64,000 bases of DNA from NCBI RefSeq assembly GCF_018343535.1, contig NZ_JAGYPF010000003.1, forward strand, positions 606,570-670,569. The letters are read 5' to 3'. A model generated the notes under the pieces. That model searched no databases. It saw only the letters and a program-made list of their open reading frames with translations, and was not told the DNA's origin. Origin of the DNA: Neobacillus rhizophilus (GTDB lineage: Bacteria; Bacillota; Bacilli; Bacillales; Cytobacillaceae). Below are positions 57,759 to 64,000 of the stretch, piece by piece (the first letter of the stretch is position 1; the number at the start of each line of letters is the position of its first letter). A program made the translations under genes and the position numbers.

Positions 57759-57855
57759 TTCTTGTTGATTAGGAATAACAATCCCCCGCCTGTTTACCGT
57801 AAATAAGACGAAAAACTCATTTGGTAATCCCTGACAATTCATTCAATAAACGCCG

Positions 57856-57878
57856 AAGAGCTGCGCTCTGCAGCTCTT
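57856..57878 (-). terminator. Hairpin behind the SRPBCC gene
   Basis: AAGAGCTGC-GCTCT-GCAGCTCTT; on the minus strand a modest T-run follows. It lies about 80 bases after the stop at 57956. Confidence 0.6.
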
Positions 57879-57955
57879 TGTCCATATGCAAAAAATTCCG
57901 ATTTTTATAGAAAATGCACGGACTGGCTACCTTTTCACCGCTAACGGTACAACCA

Positions 57956-58447
57956 TCAGTTAGCCGCCTCAGCAGTTTTCTTGAGAGCCGCAAGCCAGGC
58001 TTTGAGTGAGGCAGTTAGTTGTGCTTTCATCCCATCCGGGTCTGCCTCCACGGGAGGACCGTCCCAAGACTCAGTGGTATTCACAACGGTTCCTTTAGGA
58101 GTAAATTCAAAAGCCCACACGTGAACGCCGTCTATTCCAAGTGCGGGGCCGCCCCAGACGATTCGTCGGAGGGGATCAACCTGACTAATAGTGGAATCGA
58201 TTTGTAGCCCGTGAGTCACCCACTTGAAGGTACTGCCTTCCGCGAGTGGACCGAACAACTGCGCCTGTGTGATGTCTTGCTGCCAGGAAGGCCACTGGTT
58301 GATGTCGGTTTGTAAACTCCATACGGTTTGCAGCGGTGCATCAATTACGGTGGTCAGATCTACGATGACTTGAGCGTTACGGTCGACATCGACATTTTTC
58401 AGTCGTAGATTATTAGAAAGACCCAAATTTTTATTTACATTTTCCAT
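57956..58447 (-). CDS. SRPBCC family protein (polyketide cyclase/dehydrase-like)
   Basis: A 163-residue SRPBCC protein. NAQVIVDLTTVIDAPLQTVW is the first strand, INQWPSWQQDITQAQLFGPL and FKWVTHGLQIDSTISQVDPL follow, then RIVWGGPALGIDGVHVWAFE and the last helix LTASLKAWLAALKKTAEAAN. This is the Polyketide_cyc2-like subgroup. GC is higher than in the AT-rich surroundings. The ATG at 58445-58447 follows ATGAGGTGATCC; the longer hydrophobic N-terminus in frame is not supported. Confidence 0.85.
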   Translation of the reverse strand: MENVNKNLGLSNNLRLKNVDVDRNAQVIVDLTTVIDAPLQTVWSLQTDINQWPSWQQDITQAQLFGPLAEGSTFKWVTHGLQIDSTISQVDPLRRIVWGGPALGIDGVHVWAFEFTPKGTVVNTTESWDGPPVEADPDGMKAQLTASLKAWLAALKKTAEAAN

Positions 58448-58619
58448 TAGGATCACCTCATTAAATGTTGTAATACAATATACTAATGGGATCAAAATCG
58501 CCCAAAACTTATAATTTAACAATTCCCCATCATATATACATATAATGATGAAGGTGCTGCTTTAAATAATTTCTAAATTTGTTTCGTTTGTTAGTGATTA
58601 ATCAATAACTAACTGTAGC

Positions 58620-58766
58620 TTTGGAATAAAGTTTGATTAAAAGTAGGATGTAAACGTTGATTATATAATAGAAGTAATTTTTACTTTTGGAAAAAAGTTT
58701 GATCAAAATACTAGTCACTTATATTATTTATAAATATCTTTTTATAAAAAAGTTTGATAAAAGTAA
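58620..58766 (+). repeat. Three direct repeats with core AAGTTTGATYAAAA
   Basis: GGAATAAAGTTTGATTAAAAG (58622), GGAAAAAAGTTTGATCAAAA (58689) and ATAAAAAAGTTTGATAAAAG (58744). The spacing is 67 then 55 bases. The core TTTGATCAAA is a palindrome in the middle copy. Their role is unknown. Confidence 0.6.
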
Positions 58767-59595
58767 ATTGAACTGAACCCCGAATAGTGGATACTTTAAA
58801 AAAGCATCGGTATCACTCCCTGCTCAGCATTGATCTAAAGTTTCCATTAGCTTAATACTTTCTCACAACGTTTCCGTATTCATAACCCTCACCGACTGAA
58901 GCCCTGAAGAGGCGATTGCGATGTGTTTAGGAACATAAGAACCGAGTAAGTTAACACTTCGATCTCTCGTTTCTAGATAACTGGTAAAATATTCAATCCA
59001 ACAATTTCAAATCTGCAGTTATTTCTACCGACATTCCTTCATGTGTAATATTTAAATATTTTCGAATTGATTAAGCCATTCTGTCCTTTCCTTCAATATT
59101 AGTCTATTCAATAACGCCTCAAATTTCCATACAAAAAAGGAAAAGAGCCTCAAGGCTCCTAAAAGTATCGCCTATCAGAAAGATGTGGTGTTATTAGATT
59201 TTGGCTAATCAAATATTTGCTGAAATCGGAATGAATATAAAGAAATGTTTCCCTCTTTGATAAGCAGAGACTGCAATCCACTGTTCTGCATTCTTTACGA
59301 CGACTAGAAGGTTAGGATACACAGTTACGTTACAAGAACCAAAAGTCTATTCAACTCGAATCTAAAAATCCAAAATCAGGCGCTCTCCCCATTTTTAAAA
59401 ACGATTGGGCCACGTCCTATTTAGTATTGCTTTTTTACGGGGTTACCGAAGGTAATTTTCATGGTAGTTTAAATGAAAATCTTCACAATAATTGTTTTTT
59501 TCACTAATTATAATAAGAATTATTCTTTTACTATCTTTTAGGGGGCACCTCACGAAACGGAAAAAATCGTACGCTAAGCAATGCGTTGCAGAAAA
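58767..59595. other. Intergenic stretch
   Basis: It has a short GAGCC-TCAA-GGCTC hairpin near 59145 and a right-arm-like scrap (TAGTTTAAATGAAAATCTTC then ACAATAATTG) at 59464-59490. No credible gene. Confidence 0.4.
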
Positions 59596-59622
59596 AACCG
59601 GACCCTTACAAGGGAATCCGGT
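59596..59622. other. Hairpin AACCGGA/TCCGGTT
   Basis: AACCGGACCCTT pairs with AAGGGAATCCGGTT (one A unpaired) without a T-tract. It is not attached to a gene. Confidence 0.5.
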
Positions 59623-59797
59623 TCTCGTCATAGCAGCAAGTGAAGTTGAACTATCGTATCCCGTTAGCCATCCATGAAGTACAGCTTCACCACAAAGGAT
59701 GGAATTTTAAACCGTTCTTCCATGGTAGTTCAATCTTTTGTAAGCTAAGCATGATATCGTTGTGCTAGAGTCCCCTATTAGGGTAGTACTACTTTAG

Positions 59798-60367
59798 CTA
59801 CGCCCTGAAATTGCTGCTCGATCGATTCGTCAAGATCGCGCTCGCGATAATGCTGAAGAGATGCTCAGCCCGTGGCGCGGACGAGGGCTGGTTGCTGAGC
59901 CACCCAAGCGCAGCAGCTAGCGAGAACAGGTCATCACCATCCATGTCGGTACGCGCCAGACCCTCGACCTGAGCGCGAGCGAGAAGTCGCGTGCCTGCCG
60001 TGCGCATCGTGACGCATGAAGTGTGGAGTGCGGACTCTGTGTCCTCCTTGGCTGCCATCATCGCGTCCACAACACCTTGATACTTGCCCGTGAATGCAAC
60101 GACGTCGCGTAGCCACGACACGAGTGCATCATCGGGTGAACTCGCAGTTTCGAGCTCACGTGCCTTTGTCGTAAACTCGTCGAAGCTTGCGCGGAGCAAA
60201 GCTTCGAGCAGCGCCTCTCTCGTCGGGAAATGACGATACAGTGTGCCGAGCCCGACACCAGCTCTGCGAGCTATTTCGCGCAGCGATGCATCGACGCCTT
60301 GCTCGGTTACAACGACGCTCGCGACTGCGAGTATGTGCTCATAGTTTTTCTTCGCATCGGCTCGCAT
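59798..60367 (-). CDS. TetR/AcrR family repressor
   Basis: A 189-residue TetR regulator: MRADAKKNYEHILAVASVVV, ASLREIARRAGVGLGTLYRH (HTH), FPTREALLEALLRASFDEFT and an all-helical ligand domain. It is rich in GC (codons CGC, GCG, CTC), unlike the flanking DNA. The ATG at 60365-60367 follows AGGAGGAATC. A much longer frame continues upstream but that part is only the antisense of the oxidoreductase gene. It is divergent from that gene and surely represses it via the palindromes at 60387-60447. Confidence 0.9.
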   Translation of the reverse strand: MRADAKKNYEHILAVASVVVTEQGVDASLREIARRAGVGLGTLYRHFPTREALLEALLRASFDEFTTKARELETASSPDDALVSWLRDVVAFTGKYQGVVDAMMAAKEDTESALHTSCVTMRTAGTRLLARAQVEGLARTDMDGDDLFSLAAALGWLSNQPSSAPRAEHLFSIIASAILTNRSSSNFRA

Positions 60368-60378
60368 AAGATTCCTCC

Positions 60379-60407
60379 TTGACAATCGGAGCGGCGCTCC
60401 GTATAAT
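60379..60407 (+). promoter_or_regulatory. Sigma-A promoter of the quinone oxidoreductase gene
   Basis: TTGACA (60379-60384), a 17-base spacer and TATAAT (60402-60407) are both perfect consensus boxes. The spacer contains the palindrome CGGAGCGGCGCTCCG. Confidence 0.92.
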
Positions 60408-60447
60408 AATAAATGGAACAGTGTTCCGTTTAAGTGGAGCACTGCTC
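60387..60447. promoter_or_regulatory. Three TetR-type operator palindromes
   Basis: CGGAGCGGCGCTCCG (60387-60401), GGAACAGTGTTCC (60415-60427) and GGAGCACTGCTC (60436-60447). The common form GGA-C-N-G-TCC suggests one regulator bound at all three. Confidence 0.75.
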
Positions 60448-60484
60448 TTATAAGGATAACACATTTGTGTGAAAGGAGAAAGCG

Positions 60485-61495
60485 ATGTCTACAAATACAA
60501 TGAAGGCGATTCGGCTGCACGAATTCGGCGGCCCTAATGTACTGCGTTACGAGGAGGCCCCGCTTCCAGAACTGAAACCGGGTGAGGTGCTTGTCCGCGT
60601 TCACGCGGTTGGCATCAACCCCCCCGACTGGTACCTGCGCGAGGGGTATAAGGATCTTCCTCCTGAGTGGCGGCCGCAGGTGCCCTTTCCCGTCATTTTG
60701 GGGTCGGACGTGTCGGGAGTCGTCGAGGCGGTAGCCACGGATGTGCTGGGCTTCTCCGTCGGCGATGAAGTTTTCGGCATGGTTCGCTTTCCTAGCTTTG
60801 GGGAGAGCGCTGCTTATGCCGAGTACGTCGCCGCGCCAGCATCGGACCTTGCACTCAAGCCGGCAGGCATCGATCACGTGCACGCCGCAGGGTCGCCGAT
60901 GGCAGGCCTCACCGCGTGGCAGTTCCTGATCGAGCTGGGGCACAGTGAACCGAACCCGCTTCAACCGGAGATGCATCTCCCGGTGCCGCTCAACGGCAAG
61001 ACGGTGCTCATAAATGGTGCCGCGGGCGGCGTGGGGCACTTCGCGGTGCAGCTGGCTAAATGGAAGGGTGCGCACGTCATCGCGGTGGCATCGGGGAAGC
61101 ATGAGTCGTTCCTGCGCGAGCTCGGTGCCGACGAATTCATCGACTACACCAAGAGCCCTCCAGAGGACGCCGCGCATGACGTTGATCTCGTCCTCGATAC
61201 CCTTGGCGGTCCCACCACTGGTCGTTTCTTGCGTATTCTTAAGCGTGGCGGCGCTTTGTTCCCGGTGTTCTTAGGCTTCTCCGACGCCGAGGAGGCCGCG
61301 AAACTGGGCGTAACGGTCTCAATGACCCAAGTGCGCTCGAACGGCCCACAGCTGACGGAATTAGGGCGCTTGCTTGATGCCGGGACGGTTCGCGTCGCCA
61401 TCGACAGCACGTTTCCACTTGCCGATGCTCGCAAGGCGCATGAACGAGCCGTCGGTGGGCACATTCAAGGCAAGATTGTGCTCACGGTCGTGTAA
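60485..61495 (+). CDS. NADP-dependent quinone oxidoreductase-type dehydrogenase
   Basis: The 336-residue medium-chain dehydrogenase lacks zinc ligands: MKAIRLHEFGGPNVLRYEEA, VHAVGINPPDWYLREGYK, ILGSDVSGVVEAVATDVLGF, the cofactor loop VLINGAAGGVGHFAVQLAKW and a C-terminal HIQGKIVLTVV. It belongs to the QOR/YhfP-like group that reduces quinones or enones with NADPH. It has high GC with CTG/GCG-rich codons and so was acquired with its TetR repressor. Ribosome site AAAGGAGAAAG. Confidence 0.92.
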   Translation: MSTNTMKAIRLHEFGGPNVLRYEEAPLPELKPGEVLVRVHAVGINPPDWYLREGYKDLPPEWRPQVPFPVILGSDVSGVVEAVATDVLGFSVGDEVFGMVRFPSFGESAAYAEYVAAPASDLALKPAGIDHVHAAGSPMAGLTAWQFLIELGHSEPNPLQPEMHLPVPLNGKTVLINGAAGGVGHFAVQLAKWKGAHVIAVASGKHESFLRELGADEFIDYTKSPPEDAAHDVDLVLDTLGGPTTGRFLRILKRGGALFPVFLGFSDAEEAAKLGVTVSMTQVRSNGPQLTELGRLLDAGTVRVAIDSTFPLADARKAHERAVGGHIQGKIVLTVV

Positions 61496-61526
61496 GGACG
61501 ACAGCTCGAATGATTATCGCACTCCT

Positions 61527-61560
61527 CTTGGAACGTCGCAAAACTTTGCGACGTTCCAAG
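61527..61560. terminator. Perfect 34-bp palindrome after the oxidoreductase gene
   Basis: CTTGGAACGTCGCAAA pairs with TTTGCGACGTTCCAAG around AC. It lies 31 bases after the stop; no T-tract, so an intrinsic terminator is possible but not typical. Confidence 0.65.
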
Positions 61561-61627
61561 AGTGAGGACCGCGAATGAGCTTTGAAGAAATTTGCTAACT
61601 TAATTAAGAAAAAAAGGATGAACAACA

Positions 61628-61927
61628 ATGATTATACTCATGGGTTACGTTCACCTAAAACCGTCTGATGTGAATGAGTTCACTGCAGACGTTCAGGCTG
61701 TCGTTTCCAGCACGAGAGCTGAAAAGGGATGCCTCTTTTATGCCTTTACTTTGGAAGATGCGCGCGCCGGACGCATGCTGACTGTCCAGCGGTGGCAAGA
61801 TCAAGAATCGCTGACGGCCCATGTTGAAAGACATGAGTCGGCGCCGTTTTTAAAAAAGTGGGGAAACAGGATGAGAATGGACATTCTAAAATACGATATC
61901 TCTAACGAGCGCTCGTTCATGGAGTAA
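61628..61927 (+). CDS. Putative quinol monooxygenase (ABM domain)
   Basis: A 99-residue dimeric ferredoxin-like ABM protein: MIILMGYVHLKPSDVNEFTA, STRAEKGCLFYAFTLEDARA, RMLTVQRWQDQESLTAHVER and HESAPFLKKWGNRM. It resembles YgiN-type quinol monooxygenases. It lies 132 bases behind the quinone oxidoreductase gene, so a shared quinone/semiquinone theme is likely. Ribosome site AAAAGGATG. Confidence 0.85.
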   Translation: MIILMGYVHLKPSDVNEFTADVQAVVSSTRAEKGCLFYAFTLEDARAGRMLTVQRWQDQESLTAHVERHESAPFLKKWGNRMRMDILKYDISNERSFME

Positions 61928-62050
61928 AAGAGGTCTCTCAAAGAACAGACCGTGAAGGTCTCCCTTCATTCGGCTCTTGTTATCCAATCGCGTAGTAGCC
62001 CTATTTGCCTCTAGTAAAAGAGATAAGGGCTGCTCTTGGCAACAGAAGTA

Positions 62051-62078
62051 AGAAGGATCCGCCGAGGCGGATCCTTCT
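62051..62078 (+). terminator. Terminator-like hairpin
   Basis: AGAAGGATCCGCC pairs with GGCGGATCCTTCT over a 2-base loop, 50 bases from the group II intron 3' end. Confidence 0.75.
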
Positions 62079-62127
62079 GCTTTGTATTGAACTAAAGTAT
62101 CGGCTCATTGAACTTAACTTTTGCTCA

Positions 62128-63996
62128 ATAGAGTAGGAGGGGAATTTTAGTCCCCGACCTCTCACACCACCGTACGTACGGTTCCGTATACGGCGGTTCA
62201 ATCTTTTAAGTATCGTAACTCATAAAGTTGGGAGATATCTTTCAATCCCCACTTTGTGAGTTTTTCTTTTGTTATCGCTCGGTGCAGGATTTCATTTCTT
62301 GATGTTCGCCAATATCCCTTACGGGAATTAGCTAGTTTCCTTGCATCTTCATGGTTGATTCCATATTTTCTAAGCATCCTGTATCTAGTCTTGGGCTTTT
62401 TCCATCTTTTCCAGATGAGTTGCCTAAGTCGGTGATTTAACCATTGTTGGGTTTTTATGATAAATCTCTTCATTCGTGTTATCCCATAGTAGTTAATCCA
62501 TCCAGTGGTTACTTGGTTTAATTTTTTGATGATTTCCTCAAAAGTTCCTGGCTGTTTACGACTAGTCAACTTTCTTAATTTATCCTTAAATCGTAGTTTT
62601 GCCGACTCGCTTGGTCGGCACCCGACTTTCCCAAGAGATTATGTAAGTTGAATCCAAGGAATGTAGCTGAGGTTGCACCACAGATATTGCTTTTCCTTTG
62701 GTTAATAATTAAACCAAGGTCATTTTCGATGTAACCAGTGATACTAGCCATTACCCTTTCGCCCGCTCGTTTACTTTTGACATAGATGACGAAGTCATCC
62801 GCATATCTAATAAAACGGTGTCCTCTCTTTTCTAGTTCTCTATCCAGTTTGTTTAGATATACATTTGCTAAAATGGGCGATAATGGACCACCTTGCGGTG
62901 CACCTTCTTTGGTTTCAATATAAATATCTTTGTCGAGAATGCCTGAACGAAGAAATTTCCAAATCAGTTTAAGGACAATTTTATCCGAAATGAACTCCTC
63001 CAAATACGCTCTAACTCTTTGGTGGTGAATTGTGTCAAAATAACTTTTCAAGTCGCAGTCCACTACTACTCTGTATCCTTCTTGATAATACTTTTCGGCA
63101 AGTTGGATTGCCTGGTGAGCATTCCTGCCTTTACGAAAACCAAAGCTATTCTCAGAGAAGTATGGGTCTATGATTGGTTCAATTACTTGGAGAATGGCTT
63201 GCTGTACCACTCTATCCAATACACAAGGTATTCCCAGATATCTTTTGGAACCATCTGGTTTTGGAATTGCAACCCTTTTGACCGGTTGGGGCTGGTAAGT
63301 CCCCTCCATAAGTTTCTGTTTAAGAGGTTGAAAGTATTTTTCCATATGTGATTTCAATTGATATACGGTAATTCCATCAATCCCGGGAGCGCCTTTGTTA
63401 CTTCTCACTTTTTCATATGCATTCCAAAGATTCTCGTTTGCGATAACTTTGTTGATCAATTTGATACCATCTTGTTCTTTCATACCCATGTTGGCATCCC
63501 TACGCACTCCTATGAATCATTCGGTTTCCAACCTATTTCATCATAGGTAGCCATCTTTTGGTGTATACCGCGATGTTTTCCGCGATTAGGCGGGGTGCCT
63601 ACACCTCCTTGTTTCCCAAGATTTAAGATTGTTCAGTCCTTCATTTCCATAGGAAACTACTATGACCTCTGCTGACTTCTCACGATAAATCTTGTTTCAA
63701 CCGAGCGAGTTTGCTCGTCCGTGAGACCTCCCCGGGTAAGGGCGATAACCTTCTTCTCATGTAACTGCTATATTTACTGTATGGGACTCGGGCAGTATTG
63801 GACTTTATCTTGCTATGCAGATTCATCCGCCCCAATTCAGCCTTGTATATAGTTTCTGTTCGTCAGTTCGAGAATTTGCCTCCAGCTTCCTTCAGATTCC
63901 ACCTCACGGTGGACACCCTTGCTATTGGCTAACAGTTCCTACTGCCAAGCCTGTAGTGGACTTTCACCACCAAGTTATCGCCCATGCCGGGCGCAC
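62128..63996 (-). mobile_element. Group II intron, nearly complete
   Basis: On the minus strand it begins GTGCGCCCGGCATGGGCG at 63996, the usual 5' consensus. It has domain I-III RNA to about 63510, the reverse transcriptase ORF, and a domain V hairpin at about 62160-62197 (CGCCGTATACGG, then CCGTACGTACGGTGG). Domain VI (GGGGACTAAAATTCCCC with a bulged A) and the 3' end CCTACTCTAT at 62128 follow. Length is about 1.87 kb. The 5' exon is outside the window, so the target site cannot be read. Confidence 0.88.
62198..63507 (-). pseudogene. ltrA: Group II intron reverse transcriptase/maturase, one frameshift
   Basis: The first frame (63507-62575) has the RT blocks: GAPGIDGITVYQLKSHMEKY, VAIPKPDGSKRYLGIPCVLD, FGFRKGRNAHQAIQLAE, the polymerase motif FIRYADDFVIYVKS and FLGFNLHNLLGK. 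At an AAA run (62627-62629) one base is missing; the next frame gives VGCRPSESAKLRF, LTSRKQPGTFEEIIKKLNQV and TTGWINYYGITRMKRF (maturase domain X), ending at 62198. There is no C-terminal HNH endonuclease domain. The product is about 435 residues when joined. It is inactive as read, unless the shift is an assembly error. Confidence 0.88.
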
Positions 63997-64000
63997 ATAA

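Noticed and set aside
60368..61177. Extension of the TetR frame to a 459-residue protein
   Set aside because: The upstream 270 codons are the antisense of the quinone oxidoreductase gene. GC-rich coding DNA leaves the opposite frame open. TetR has its own ATG with AGGAGG at 60365.
62020..62127. An element copy next to the group II intron 3' end (TTTAGTTCAATACAAAG on the minus strand)
   Set aside because: Only the TTAGTTCAATA core fits; the arms and the C-rich part are missing, so the match could be chance.
1..64000. tRNA or rRNA genes, prophage, plasmid origin
   Set aside because: No cloverleaf or rRNA segment was recognised and no phage structural, integrase or replication-initiator gene is present.

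Overview
The window looks like chromosome of an endospore-forming Bacillaceae bacterium. It is AT-rich, uses strong AGGAGG-type ribosome sites, and carries a CwlJ-type cortex hydrolase, a Sda-like sporulation inhibitor, IspA, HU, a cold-shock protein, a sigma-54 activator and an OpuC-type osmolyte transporter. No rRNA, tRNA, CRISPR array or plasmid origin was seen. It reads as an accessory region rather than a conserved core block.

Region 1 (about 1-30 kb) is a string of short, mostly minus-strand single genes: DinB/BstA proteins, VOC proteins, SRPBCC proteins, SnoaL-like proteins, GNATs, a cupin, an isochorismatase-like hydrolase, DJ-1/PfpI, a nitroreductase, a metallo-beta-lactamase-fold protein with HxlR, alpha/beta hydrolase, a DHFR-like protein and small membrane proteins. 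Between almost all of them lies a copy of one roughly 100-nt intergenic element. It has conserved outer arms (core TGCCCCGTTAGTT and GCACCCGTTAGTTTAAGTG) around an exchangeable hairpin with an A-tract. On the minus strand this has the layout of a rho-independent terminator placed just after each stop codon. More than 30 copies or partial copies are visible, nearly all in one orientation. Several genes are broken, and an SDR and a racemase fragment end at an element edge. A large class A penicillin-binding protein (16.4-19.0 kb) and a cluster of decayed ArsR/SRPBCC/IS110/alcohol-dehydrogenase pieces (19.1-20.3 kb) interrupt the series.

Region 2 (30-39 kb) holds a luciferase-like monooxygenase behind a consensus sigma-54 promoter, facing an AcoR-type sigma-54 activator. 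It also has two HU genes, a cold-shock gene, an ispA-endonuclease I operon with overlapping genes, and REP-like palindrome pairs. Region 3 (39-45 kb) has a 916-residue secreted protein with thrombospondin type 3 calcium repeats and a DUF3289-like C-terminus, overlapped by a lipoprotein gene (a possible effector/immunity pair). A long gene-poor stretch follows, with a dead GntR/ABC pair, a group II intron scrap and palindromic repeats.

Region 4 (45-57 kb) contains a sulfurtransferase, a three-gene osmoprotectant ABC transporter, a double-DUF427 protein, and an OhrR-like regulator divergent from a chloroperoxidase-like hydrolase. It also contains a BlaI / M56-peptidase / GH3 cluster in which the sensor peptidase and the glycosidase share a DUF4309-like module, and an Rrf2-nitroreductase pair. 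The BlaI / M56 / GH3 cluster is the best candidate for an undescribed regulatory system. Region 5 (58-64 kb) has an SRPBCC gene, a GC-rich TetR/quinone-oxidoreductase pair with an operator inside a perfect sigma-A promoter, an ABM monooxygenase, and a nearly complete group II intron whose reverse transcriptase carries a one-base frameshift.

Several reading frames are broken by one-base changes, mostly in short homopolymer runs. These may be real decay or assembly error, and raw reads would decide.
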